Shown here one piece after another: positions 24,735-31,775 of a stretch of DNA of 37,644 nucleotides (its first letter is position 1; every line of letters starts with the position of its first letter). Source of the stretch: a virus. A model generated the notes under the pieces. It was not told the DNA's origin, did no database searches, and saw nothing but the letters and a program-made list of their open reading frames with translations. The position numbers were made by a program, and so were the translations under genes. The DNA is taken from positions 1 to 37,644 of IMG/VR virus record IMGVR_UViG_3300024343_000045, one strand, 5' to 3'.

Positions 24735-27125
24735 TTAGTTGAAAAAGTAGGTGCTGTTGATGACACAGCGGGGATCGAGGTCGCCGTACTCAGGCAGGGG
24801 TGGAAGCTCCACTCCAGCCGGAAGGTAAGACTGAACCTCCTTGGCGAACTCCTCCAAGAGATCGAAGGAGAACATTTCGGCGTACGAGGCGCGGAGGGCT
24901 CCGGCCAGCGTTGCGCTGTCGGCAGCTAGTGTACCAAACGAGTCATGGACCATAGCGAAGTCTTTGACCCCGATTTCTAGCGCGGTGTTTACAGTCACGA
25001 ACATGGCCGAACTGTCCAGCGAGTGGATGAAGTTGGGGGTCAGCGCGTTCGTTGACTTGCGGCGGTCGAGCTTGTTCGTGGCAATACGCAGAGAGTGTGT
25101 CCTGATCTTCTCCCCAATGCGTGTCTTGACCGCTGCGGACTTCCATTTGGTGTAGAACTGCTTGACGGGTAGCCCAATGGGTGTAGTCCAGCGGATAGGT
25201 AGATCATGCTCGCAGCAAATCTTTCCCACTTCTTGGAACCAAGCCATTGAAGCCATCGGGCCAGACAGCAGCGAGGCCATCGCCTCACGAATCTTGTTCG
25301 ACAGCAACATGCAGGGTTGCCAAGTGTTGAAGAGGGGATACTTGTTGCCCGTCTTCGCCGCCTTTGCCTGATACCAAGCGCGGGTGTACTCGAACATGGC
25401 GTGGGGAGTCCCCCCGTAGACCGACACCATCGTCTGCCTTTTAGTAGTCGTGCGGTCGATGCCAAAGTCCAGCCACCACTTAGCCATCTCGCTGCCGTCT
25501 TCCTCCAGAAGCTCGCAGGTTCGCTGGGCCACAGCACCATAGAGGTCTTGCGGCTGCTCCGAGTCTATGCAGTTGGTCGCTATGGCTCCGCTGACGTTGC
25601 GCGTGAGCAGACTTAGGATTTGCAATCCCGATTGCGTTGCGTCTTGCGGGATGGGCATACGGCTGATGAAGTTCTTTGGGTCCGCAACATAGCCAGCCCA
25701 CTCGTAAGCTCCAGCCAAGGCCGTCCACGGACACGCAGCATCCTGCCACTCCTTGTTTTCATACGGGTCTTTTGCAATCCGTAGCAGCATGTCCTGGTTC
25801 TCTTCAATCCAGATCACACGGTCATCTAAAGACTTCTTGTCGTAGCCGAACGCATTAGCGATGCCGATTGCCAACCAAGCAGCAGCCACCTCGTCCTCAA
25901 TGGGCTTGCCGCGCTCAAATAAGAGGAGCCCTCGGCAGATCGAAGGCCCTTGCGGGTGCAGCCCAAGAGACACAGGGTACTGACGGCCACGAAAGTCGCA
26001 CTGGCTGGTAAACCACAGCGGCTGCTCGCGGTACTTGTTGGCAATCCAAAGGACTTTAGACAGCATGATGCGCTCGCTGCGGGAGGCTGCGTTAGCCTCT
26101 CTGACAGCGGCGGCTGCTCGGCGGTACTTCTTGCGGACATCCTCGTCCTCCCCGATGTTCTCCGGTTTCGGGGGAAGCGGTAAGTCCTCGCGGCTAGGCA
26201 GACCCGCAGTCTCTATCGAGTTTTCCCAGAAGTGTCGGAAGACCTCCAAGACGGGCTCATTGATGCGGAAAGGGGTCGCTTGGATTCCGTTGACAGCCTT
26301 GAGGAAGTGAGTCAGATCGGCTTCTGCCAGTTCCTCTAGGTACTGACGGTCCCAGGTCTTGATAAGGATGCGCTTGTGCAGGTCGCGGGTATGGAAGCCA
26401 CCCTCGGTGACCGAGACCCACGGCTTGGGCTCCATCACGCAAGGCAGATAGCAAGGCGCAAGAAGCTCGTCCCGGTCGTGGGACTCCATGAGCATCTTGT
26501 GGCAGTTGTGGGTCGCGTGTAGTTCCGTGCGAGTCTTGCCAAAGATTGTCGTGCGGTTGACGATCTCAACCAGTTGGGTGACGTTGGCGAACAACTCCAC
26601 CAACACCACGCCCACGTTTAGTTTGTCCTTCTGCGGCCAAGGAGTGAAGCCATGCTCCACCTCCTTCATCGCTGACATGATGTGTCGGCGTTTCGTGCCG
26701 TAACTATTCCAGTCTTTAGTGCGCTGGTATAGCTCGCGCCATAGACCTGGATCGGATTCCTTGACGGCACTGTAGCGCACCTCGTCCTCCAGTCGGGCCG
26801 AGACCGTCATGGAGGCGCGGGTGAATAACTTGGCCTGAGCTACGCCGTCCAAGATCGCCCGTGCCGCAAGGGCCGCAATGATCTTGTCGGGCAGGAGGTC
26901 AAGGTAGTCGATAGCGCGGTGCCTACGCCCCGGCTTCTTTTTCGCCTGTCGTTTCCATGCAGCAATCTCGTCCGCGAAAGGCTCTAGGTAATGGGCAAGA
27001 AGGCGGCGACCAACTGGCAGAGTGGTTTCTAGGTTCTTGTCTCGCGCCTTAGCGAGTTTCGTGCGGTAGCGAGAGACCCCAAGACTGGTCATCTCCCGCT
27101 CCACATCACTTTGTCCGAGGCTCAT
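24735..27125 (-). CDS. Single-subunit DNA-dependent RNA polymerase (T7 gp1-like)
   Basis: This 796-aa polymerase is shorter than T7's (883 aa) but has all catalytic elements: CDFRGRQYPVSLGLHPQGPS, the motif A Asp in PQDATQSGLQILS (near 492), the Lys and Tyr of TTTKRQTMVSVYGG (near 562-570), NFIHSLDSSAMF, and the motif C Asp in AMVHDSFGT (near 727). It should transcribe the middle and late genes from phage-specific promoters. GAGGAG lies six bases upstream of ATG 27125. The start codon itself lies in one arm of an 11-bp inverted repeat. The integrase gene ends 79 nt upstream. Confidence 0.98.
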   Translation of the reverse strand: MSLGQSDVEREMTSLGVSRYRTKLAKARDKNLETTLPVGRRLLAHYLEPFADEIAAWKRQAKKKPGRRHRAIDYLDLLPDKIIAALAARAILDGVAQAKLFTRASMTVSARLEDEVRYSAVKESDPGLWRELYQRTKDWNSYGTKRRHIMSAMKEVEHGFTPWPQKDKLNVGVVLVELFANVTQLVEIVNRTTIFGKTRTELHATHNCHKMLMESHDRDELLAPCYLPCVMEPKPWVSVTEGGFHTRDLHKRILIKTWDRQYLEELAEADLTHFLKAVNGIQATPFRINEPVLEVFRHFWENSIETAGLPSREDLPLPPKPENIGEDEDVRKKYRRAAAAVREANAASRSERIMLSKVLWIANKYREQPLWFTSQCDFRGRQYPVSLGLHPQGPSICRGLLLFERGKPIEDEVAAAWLAIGIANAFGYDKKSLDDRVIWIEENQDMLLRIAKDPYENKEWQDAACPWTALAGAYEWAGYVADPKNFISRMPIPQDATQSGLQILSLLTRNVSGAIATNCIDSEQPQDLYGAVAQRTCELLEEDGSEMAKWWLDFGIDRTTTKRQTMVSVYGGTPHAMFEYTRAWYQAKAAKTGNKYPLFNTWQPCMLLSNKIREAMASLLSGPMASMAWFQEVGKICCEHDLPIRWTTPIGLPVKQFYTKWKSAAVKTRIGEKIRTHSLRIATNKLDRRKSTNALTPNFIHSLDSSAMFVTVNTALEIGVKDFAMVHDSFGTLAADSATLAGALRASYAEMFSFDLLEEFAKEVQSYLPAGVELPPLPEYGDLDPRCVINSTYFFN

Positions 27126-27186
27126 ACACTACTCCTCGGCTGTCCACCGATGTAACTTGACTGGAAACTAGATCCAGTAGTGTATG
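27123..27186 (-). promoter_or_regulatory. Inverted repeat covering the RNA polymerase start codon
   Basis: CATACACTACT at 27123-27133 is perfectly complementary to AGTAGTGTATG at 27176-27186. In the mRNA the arms could form an 11-bp stem with a 42-nt loop whose 3' arm ends in the polymerase AUG; the GAGGAG ribosome site would be at the loop/stem edge. A smaller competing hairpin (CTGGA with TCCAG) lies in the loop near the 5' arm. This is a plausible translational switch, or alternatively a protein operator. Confidence 0.6.
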
Positions 27187-27204
27187 TAGATTGTAACGTT
27201 TTCA

Positions 27205-28236
27205 CTAGCCCAGCACCTCGGCAACATTCTCCAGGTCACGGCCAGCCACCTTGATATAGATGTCGGTCGTGGCCTCATTACGGTGGCCCAGCCAAGTCGA
27301 GATGTGGCTCTTGTGGACGTTGGCTTGGGCTAGTCGTGTGCCCACCCCGTGACGCAGCGAGTGAGGGACAAACTCTTTGTCATCCGCTAGGCCCATGTCG
27401 CCCTTGACCGTGCGCCAGACGCGATTCAGGTGCGTCTGCGAGACATCAGGGAACAGCTTGGCCGTGCGGCGACCTAAGCGAGACTCGATAACCTCTTGGA
27501 CACGCGGGGTCATGGTCAGGGTCCGCTCGTTGCCGCCCTTCATCACTTCAAGCTCGATCTTTGAGCCTACCACTTTGCTTGCGGGGAGACTCAGAAGCTC
27601 GCCCGTCCGCATCCCGGTCCCCGCCAGCACCTCGACAAAATCGGCCAGAGAATGATTGCCACGCTCGCGCATCCGGCGAGCCATCTCTTGGCCCTCCTCT
27701 TTGGTCGCATAGCGCATCCTCCGGTCAGTCCTTGGGTCTTCGGGGATCATGGGGATGTGCGGCAGCGAAGAGATCCAGCCGAGGCGTAAGGCTTGCCGCA
27801 AGATTACCGACAATGTGGTCAGCTTGCGGTTGACCGTCTTGTAACTGCGGCCCTGACTGATGGCTTGCTTGGCTACCACAATGTCATCCGTGGTCAACGC
27901 CACCAGCAGAGTCTCTGGACCTAGCAAGTCCAACCACTCGACCGCGCTGGCCCATTGGTTCTTGATGCCCTTCTCGCTCTTGCAGGTAAGCTCCCAGCGT
28001 TCCCGCAAGGTGTACTCGGCGGCTTCCTTGAGTGTCTTGGGAGTCCTCCGCAAGACTTCCTCGGGCTTGGCAACCTGCCGTCCCGCAAGGATATCGCTGA
28101 GGGCCGCATGGCCCCACTTCTCTGCCTCCTCGTAACTGGGCAGGGTGCGGCGTTGCCTGACAGACTTACCGTCTGGTGCAAGGGCTCGGACGTAAGCCTC
28201 AAAGCCTCGTCCTCTTGAGTTGATTGTCATTCCCAT
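27205..28236 (-). CDS. int: Tyrosine recombinase/integrase
   Basis: The 343-aa protein has an N-terminal SAM-like/AP2-type arm (SRGRGFEAYVRALAPDGKSVRQRRTL), a core-binding domain, and a catalytic domain with Arg210 (GTGMRTGELLSL), His292 and Arg295 (HSLRHGVG), His318 (WLGHRNE) and the nucleophile Tyr327 (TTDIYIKV). It would integrate the phage at a host attachment site. ATG 28236 has GGAGG five bases upstream. The position immediately before the RNA polymerase gene matches other integrase-bearing T7-like phages. I could not identify attP without a host sequence, nor any excisionase or repressor. Confidence 0.95.
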   Translation of the reverse strand: MGMTINSRGRGFEAYVRALAPDGKSVRQRRTLPSYEEAEKWGHAALSDILAGRQVAKPEEVLRRTPKTLKEAAEYTLRERWELTCKSEKGIKNQWASAVEWLDLLGPETLLVALTTDDIVVAKQAISQGRSYKTVNRKLTTLSVILRQALRLGWISSLPHIPMIPEDPRTDRRMRYATKEEGQEMARRMRERGNHSLADFVEVLAGTGMRTGELLSLPASKVVGSKIELEVMKGGNERTLTMTPRVQEVIESRLGRRTAKLFPDVSQTHLNRVWRTVKGDMGLADDKEFVPHSLRHGVGTRLAQANVHKSHISTWLGHRNEATTDIYIKVAGRDLENVAEVLG

Positions 28237-28279
28237 TAGATCCTCCTTTGGTTGGGTTGAGAGTGTGAGAGATTAGATC

Positions 28280-28294
28280 GGCCAAGTCTTGGCC
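28280..28294. promoter_or_regulatory. 15-bp palindrome upstream of the integrase gene
   Basis: GGCCAAG-T-CTTGGCC is a perfect 7-bp dyad 44 nt upstream of the integrase start. It could be an operator for a regulator of integrase, a short RNA hairpin, or part of an attachment region. There is no T run, so a terminator is unlikely. Confidence 0.4.
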
Positions 28295-28348
28295 TTTAGT
28301 TATTAGTCCGACGAGTTGCTTTCTCAGGTCTGTCTGGTCTACCCAATG

Positions 28349-28384
28349 AAAAGGGCCAGCGACCCCCGAAAGAGACGCTGGCCC
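28349..28384 (-). terminator. Rho-independent terminator between early operon and integrase
   Basis: In minus-strand RNA, GGGCCAGCG (28384-28376) pairs perfectly with CGCTGGCCC (28361-28353) around a 14-nt loop and is followed by TTTTCATT. It probably ends host-polymerase transcription of the early genes before integrase and RNA polymerase. The same hairpin, read on the plus strand, stands just before a degenerate copy of the early-gene leader. Confidence 0.75.
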
Positions 28385-28464
28385 AGGTTTCTCACAACCT
28401 ACCACAACGGTCCTTACTCTTAGTCTCAGGGTCTAAGTGCAGGGTCACCATCAGGGATACGAAT

Positions 28465-28470
28465 ATTATA
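28465..28470 (-). promoter_or_regulatory. Possible sigma70 -10 box (TATAAT)
   Basis: A perfect TATAAT lies on the minus strand in an AT-rich patch of an otherwise GC-rich gap. No good -35 hexamer is found at 16-18 bp. If active, transcription would start near 28458 and meet the hairpin at 28384-28349, giving an RNA of about 110 nt or attenuated expression of integrase. Confidence 0.35.
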
Positions 28471-28510
28471 CCGTGTAAAATGCAGACAGCGGACAGAAAC
28501 TCTAAGGCAG

Positions 28511-28783
28511 TCATAGTGTTTTCCCCTTGGGAGAGAGGGCGGACGCGGGTGGCGTGGGGAGCGGCATCCACCCTAGCGCAGACCGCCGAAGTGACCGAGG
28601 GACGGACGAACTCTGAACTAAGGTGCAGCCTACCTCAGAATAGAGCAATACCCGCTCATCCGTGTCGGGCATCGCATCCATCGGTTGCCACTCGACTCTT
28701 GCCCGTAGGGCGGCAAGCTCGCGCTCGTACTCGTCGGCAGACTTCTTGGGGGGCAGGTGCTTGGGGTTTGGTTTATGTGTCAT
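28511..28783 (-). CDS. DUF551-like small protein
   Basis: I place the start at ATG 28783 (90 aa), which overlaps the previous stop as ATGA. The longer frame to 28864 overprints that gene. The core WQPMDAMPDTDERVLLYSEVG, then GWMPLPTPP, is the DUF551 pattern found in many phages and prophages, of unknown function. The N-terminus is basic (MTHKPNPKHLPPKKSADEYERE). It is the last gene of a five-gene coupled chain, followed by the gap that holds the terminator before integrase. Confidence 0.75.
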   Translation of the reverse strand: MTHKPNPKHLPPKKSADEYERELAALRARVEWQPMDAMPDTDERVLLYSEVGCTLVQSSSVPRSLRRSALGWMPLPTPPASALSPKGKTL

Positions 28784-28959
28784 CGTCCGGCCCCCTCGCA
28801 GTCCTCGCAGACCCATAGGTCGCGTGTTGGACCACAACAGCACTCCTCTGTGCTGCTGCCGCAACGCCGACAGCCAGACCCCTTACCATCGCACCCGTAA
28901 CACTCCAGGTTATCCGGCTCGTCGGGAGGTGTGGTCTTCCAGACATCGTAGCGGCTCAT
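28780..28959 (-). CDS. Cysteine-rich zinc-ribbon-like small protein
   Basis: From ATG 28959 (59 aa) the protein has NLECYGCDGKGSGCRRCGSS, then TEECCCGPTRDLWVCEDCEGAG: paired CxxC motifs with a DnaJ-like CxGxG spacing. It probably binds one or two zinc ions. GGGGAGG lies seven bases upstream, and the ATG overlaps the previous stop (ATGA). It may bind nucleic acid or a host protein; its function is unknown. Confidence 0.75.
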   Translation of the reverse strand: MSRYDVWKTTPPDEPDNLECYGCDGKGSGCRRCGSSTEECCCGPTRDLWVCEDCEGAGR

Positions 28960-29216
28960 AGGTTGGCCTCCCCAAAGTCCAGCACAGAACGCCGAGGGGC
29001 GTAAGTGTCGAGGATAGCGCGGACAATCTGGGCGCAATCGTCGTACTGCCCTTGGTCCTCAAAATATAAGATGAGCTTGGCCCATGGGGCACCGACAGGG
29101 TTAGCGTGGGGATTGGTAAGGATGTAGGCGCGAGCCTCGTCCTCCCCCTCTGGCGAGTAGAGATAGTGCGCCTCCAAGTCGGATAGGGCGACGATGGTTT
29201 TCTCGCTTAGGATCAT
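28956..29216 (-). CDS. Small early protein, unknown
   Basis: The 86-aa product (MILSEKTIVALSDLEAHYLYSPEGEDEARAY...) is soluble, helical and acidic. I recognise no family. It starts at an ATGA overlap with the upstream gene and ends in another with the downstream gene, so it is translated as part of the 29790-28511 chain. The regular overlaps on both sides argue that it is a real gene. Confidence 0.7.
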   Translation of the reverse strand: MILSEKTIVALSDLEAHYLYSPEGEDEARAYILTNPHANPVGAPWAKLILYFEDQGQYDDCAQIVRAILDTYAPRRSVLDFGEANL

Positions 29217-29488
29217 CGGTCATCCTCCCGAAGCTCGTACTCCAAGAAGACAGGCTCGTCGGCGTTCCCCGGCTTCAGGACGCACCGGATGACCTCATTG
29301 TGGACCGTCAGAAAGTGCAGCACAGGCCAGCCTCGGCGGCTGGTGACCTTGAGCAGCCCCCCGTCGATGATCCCGTCAAAGGCGGCGACAATGGCAGGGC
29401 GGCGGTTAGTGGGCGAGCCGCTGTCGGCCAGCATCTTATCGGTTTCGTGGCCGCGTGGCGTTGCGGCCTCGATTGGAAGAGCCCTCAT
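29213..29488 (-). CDS. Small early protein, unknown
   Basis: The 91-aa product has a basic, polar N-terminus (MRALPIEAATPRGHETDK) and a beta-rich C-terminal part (GWPVLHFLTVHNEVIRCVLKPG, EPVFLEYELREDDR). I recognise no family. It is joined to both neighbours by ATGA overlaps. Confidence 0.7.
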   Translation of the reverse strand: MRALPIEAATPRGHETDKMLADSGSPTNRRPAIVAAFDGIIDGGLLKVTSRRGWPVLHFLTVHNEVIRCVLKPGNADEPVFLEYELREDDR

Positions 29489-29790
29489 AGTTGCACCTCG
29501 GATGCCTCTAGGAGTGCGGTGACCTCTTCGACCACGATATCGTAGGTGCTACGCAGAGTCGCCTTAGTGCGGCAACCGGGAGCCCCTAGGTGGATGATCG
29601 CGTTGTGATCGGGGTCCAGCATACGCTCATCGTCGGACACCAGGTAATGAATGAGGTCATCGACGGATAGCTGCGGGTCTTCGGTGAGCTGACCTAGGAT
29701 CGAGTCGGTGATTGTCGAGGCGACCTCGTGGAAGTATTCACGGGCAGCGTGAAGGGCGATGGATGCGTTGGGGGATTGTGAGTGATTCAT
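29485..29790 (-). CDS. Early protein, first gene of the coupled five-gene chain
   Basis: The 101-aa acidic, helical protein (MNHSQSPNASIALHAAREYFHEVASTITDSIL...) shows no motif I can name. ATG 29790 has no Shine-Dalgarno; it follows the repeated early element by a leader of about 25 nt that contains CACAACACC and CCTAAAG. The four genes downstream have ATGA overlaps and probably depend on initiation here. Confidence 0.7.
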   Translation of the reverse strand: MNHSQSPNASIALHAAREYFHEVASTITDSILGQLTEDPQLSVDDLIHYLVSDDERMLDPDHNAIIHLGAPGCRTKATLRSTYDIVVEEVTALLEASEVQL

Positions 29791-29814
29791 GGGTTTACTT
29801 TAGGTGTTGTGAGT

Positions 29815-29906
29815 GGCTTTGCCGGGTGCCTTGCTCCATCAGACAGGAGCCCCGCCAGTTACGGTAACTAGTGCCGGGAGCTTTCGGTGCCCCCGTTACC
29901 GTTAGG
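29815..29906 (-). repeat. Early intergenic RNA element, copy 1
   Basis: As minus-strand RNA: P1 stem 29894-29889 with 29881-29876 (GGGGGC/GCUCCC, loop ACCGAAA), P2 stem CUAGUUA/UAACUGG (29871-29865 with 29861-29855, loop CCG), and P3 GCUCC/GGAGC (29850-29846 with 29837-29833). A GGCACCCG box lies at 29830-29823. P2 differs from the other copies by a compensatory change (C-G to U-A) and a U-G pair, so pairing is conserved. It separates the 54-aa gene from the five-gene chain. Confidence 0.9.
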
Positions 29907-30071
29907 TTACTGGCCTTTCAAAAGCTCCAAAAGTTCGGCATCAGAAAGCGTATCCAGAAAGGGGTCGAGTGGATCAAGTATTTCTAAGACTTCAATCAGG
30001 GTGCTATTCGGTATATCGGGCAACTCGCGCAAGATAGCCGAGGCTATGCGGTCGAGGGTAATAGTTTCCAT
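29907..30071 (-). CDS. 54-residue acidic early protein
   Basis: The frame METITLDRIASAILRELPDI... runs to ...DAELLELLKGQ and gives 54 aa of mostly amphipathic Leu-rich helix. ATG 30071 follows a CA-rich leader without a Shine-Dalgarno, below repeat copy 2. Its stop abuts repeat copy 1. The first eleven bases (ATGGAAACTAT) equal those of the acidic gene at 31557, so leader and start region may have been duplicated together. I recognise no family. Confidence 0.65.
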   Translation of the reverse strand: METITLDRIASAILRELPDIPNSTLIEVLEILDPLDPFLDTLSDAELLELLKGQ

Positions 30072-30098
30072 GAGTTTCTTGTGGTTAGAGTGAGAGAT

Positions 30099-30191
30099 GG
30101 CCTTGCCGGGTGCCGCGCTCCATCCTTGCAGGAGCCCCGCTAGCTACGATAGCTAGTGCCGGGAGCTTGACGGTGCCCCCGTTACCGTAGG
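30099..30191 (-). repeat. Early intergenic RNA element, copy 2
   Basis: The same three-hairpin layout is present: P1 30180-30175 with 30166-30161 (loop ACCGUCAA, one base longer), P2 CUAGCUA/UAGCUAG at 30156-30140, P3 at 30135-30117 with loop UGCAAGGAU, and the GGCACCCG box at 30114-30107. It lies between the 214-aa gene and the 54-aa gene. Loops vary while stems stay constant. Confidence 0.9.
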
Positions 30192-30836
30192 TTAGCTGTG
30201 CGTCTTGGGATTGCGGCGGTAGCCTACGGCATCCGCTATGGCTATCATGGCCTCGCGTACTGCCTCCATGCCCACGCCGGAGACCTCGCGTGATAGCCTT
30301 ATTCCTGCGTCATTTAGTGCCGCCTCGAATGCTGCGCTTTGTTTGCAGTAGCCCCCTCCTCCGGCGTATGCTTCGCCGTGGTGGTGGGTGTTGTCTTTGC
30401 GGTAGATTTGGACGGCGCAATAAACACGCTCGGCGTTTGCGCTTTTGCCCATGTACCAGGTGGCGCGGATTGGGACTTTGAAGCCTTCGCTCGTGCCGTC
30501 TCGGTATTCTCCCATCTGCTGATGCCGTGCCGCGTCAAATACGGTTATGGCCCTGCGTCCGATTACCTCCTTCGATGCTAGGGCTAGGGTGCTGCCGTCT
30601 GTGCTTGCTGGCGGTAGGGATACACGCTGGCGGTATCGGCGCAAGTCGTGCAGGGTTTCTCTTCCTTCCGGGGTTGACCGATAGACCTCACCTTCGGGGC
30701 CTTGAATGGACTCGATCAAGCCTCTTCTGCTCAAGGCTTCAAGCGTGGTTTTGGGCGCGTGGTAGGTTGAAAAGCACGAGTTCCAATCGTTTACGATTTT
30801 GGTTAGCGTGTCGTGTTGTGTGGGTGAGAGTTTCAT
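30192..30836 (-). CDS. Early protein with winged-helix-like N-terminus
   Basis: I choose ATG 30836 (214 aa), which lies at the end of the shared leader; a longer frame runs through repeat copy 3. Residues 1-75 (LSPTQHDTLTKIVND, TTLEALSRRGLIESIQG, VYRSTPEGRETL) look like a winged helix with a C-terminal strand pair. The second half has RVYCAVQIYRKDN, then GGGGYCKQSAAFEAALNDAGI, then GVGMEAVREAMIAIADAVGY, a module I recall from uncharacterised prophage proteins. It has no Shine-Dalgarno. A regulatory or host-takeover function is possible but unproven. Confidence 0.7.
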   Translation of the reverse strand: MKLSPTQHDTLTKIVNDWNSCFSTYHAPKTTLEALSRRGLIESIQGPEGEVYRSTPEGRETLHDLRRYRQRVSLPPASTDGSTLALASKEVIGRRAITVFDAARHQQMGEYRDGTSEGFKVPIRATWYMGKSANAERVYCAVQIYRKDNTHHHGEAYAGGGGYCKQSAAFEAALNDAGIRLSREVSGVGMEAVREAMIAIADAVGYRRNPKTHS

Positions 30837-30868
30837 AGTGTCGTTGTGGTTAGAGTGTCGTGAGAGTT

Positions 30869-30960
30869 GGCCTTGCCGGGTGCCGCGCTCCATCAAACAG
30901 GAGCCCCGCTAGCTACGATAGCTAGTGCCGGGAGCTTTCGGTGCCCCCGTTACCGTTAGG
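30869..30960 (-). repeat. Early intergenic RNA element, copy 3
   Basis: P1 30948-30943 with 30935-30930 (loop ACCGAAA), P2 30925-30909, P3 30904-30887 with loop UGUUUGAU, and the GGCACCCG box at 30884-30877. It stands between the stop of the acidic 198-aa gene and the leader of the 214-aa gene. Confidence 0.9.
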
Positions 30961-31557
30961 CTACTGGCCTTCCAAGTACAAGCTAGGCGTGATAACCACA
31001 GGCTCACCGTCAATGGTAGCGTGATACTCGCCGTCAAGCCACGAACCCGAATCAGAGTCTAGCGCGTTTTCGAGTTCACTAGACGGGCAAGCCGAATAAC
31101 CTGCGCTAAATCTTCCGTCTTCGTCTAGGTTTTCTCCATCGGGCGAGTACACAGCAAACCCAAGTTTCCATTCTAGAAAACCGCACTCGGCAAGGTTAGA
31201 CGCACGGTATATTTGCGGTCCCCCATAGTTGCCCCGCGCATCGCCGCCACGGTGGAGGCATACGGCAACGATTAGATCTTCGTCGCTCCAAATCCAGTCC
31301 GCGCTATCCTCGGGACCAAATACCGTAAAAGTGAAAATGGCGGAGAAATCTTGCTCGTTATTATAAACGTTGTCCCGGTGTAGCTCGACATATCCAGGGC
31401 ATCCGGCGGCGGCGGGGATTTCCGGGTCGTTATCCCAATCCAAGGGAATATCTAAGTCAAGCTCGGGTCCAAGGGTTGTGGCGAGAAAGGCATCGGTGTC
31501 GATAGCTGCATCGCAAAGATACGGGGAGTGATCTGCCGGAGAAATGATAGTTTCCAT
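30961..31557 (-). CDS. Highly acidic early protein (possible DNA mimic)
   Basis: From ATG 31557 the product is 198 aa with about 39 Asp/Glu and only about 6 Lys/Arg. Examples are DLDIPLDWDNDPEIP, PEDSADWIWSDEDL and DGENLDEDGRF. It has many aromatics and looks folded and beta-rich rather than disordered. T7's first early protein, Ocr, is an acidic DNA mimic that blocks restriction enzymes; this protein has a similar charge and time of expression but no similarity I can see (Ocr is 117 aa). The leader is CA-rich without a Shine-Dalgarno, below repeat copy 4. Function is inferred only from charge and place. Confidence 0.7.
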   Translation of the reverse strand: METIISPADHSPYLCDAAIDTDAFLATTLGPELDLDIPLDWDNDPEIPAAAGCPGYVELHRDNVYNNEQDFSAIFTFTVFGPEDSADWIWSDEDLIVAVCLHRGGDARGNYGGPQIYRASNLAECGFLEWKLGFAVYSPDGENLDEDGRFSAGYSACPSSELENALDSDSGSWLDGEYHATIDGEPVVITPSLYLEGQ

Positions 31558-31589
31558 GAGTGTCGTTGTGGTTAGGTGTTGTGAGAGTT

Positions 31590-31681
31590 GGCCTTGTCGG
31601 GTGCCTTGCCCCATCCTTGCAGGAGCCCCGCTAGCTACGATAGCTAGTGCCGGGAGCTTTCGGTGCCCCCGTTACCGTAGG
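31590..31681 (-). repeat. Early intergenic RNA element, copy 4
   Basis: P1 31670-31665 with 31657-31652 (loop ACCGAAA), P2 31647-31631, P3 31626-31608 and the GGCACCCG box at 31605-31598. P3 is GCUCC/GGGGC here: the A-to-G change keeps pairing as U-G on the minus strand, while the plus strand would have a C/A mismatch. Confidence 0.9.
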
Positions 31682-31774
31682 TTAGATTAGAAAAGTGGGG
31701 AGGAGTAGCGCGGCGGCGAATAAAAGGGATTCGAGGGCGCGTAGGGTTAGCTGGCGGTTTCCTTTGGGGTCCAT
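31682..31774 (-). CDS. 30-residue membrane peptide
   Basis: ATG 31774 opens a 30-aa frame, MDPKGNRQLTLRA then LESLLFAAALLLPTFLI, that is, a short basic head and one hydrophobic span at the C-terminus. Unlike its neighbours it has GGAGG nine bases upstream, inside the last codons of the previous gene (stop at 31776, 1 nt away). A tiny membrane peptide could alter host membrane physiology or be a toxin, but the frame is short and needs support from related phages. Confidence 0.5.
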   Translation of the reverse strand: MDPKGNRQLTLRALESLLFAAALLLPTFLI

Positions 31775-31775
31775 G

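Noticed and set aside
28199-28405. 68-codon minus-strand frame before integrase
   Set aside because: It starts at GTG without a ribosome site, runs through the terminator hairpin and overlaps the integrase start and its GGAGG.
28480-28818. 112-codon plus-strand frame opposite the DUF551 gene
   Set aside because: It is antisense to a gene with a recognised domain and ATGA coupling, and its composition is not protein-like.
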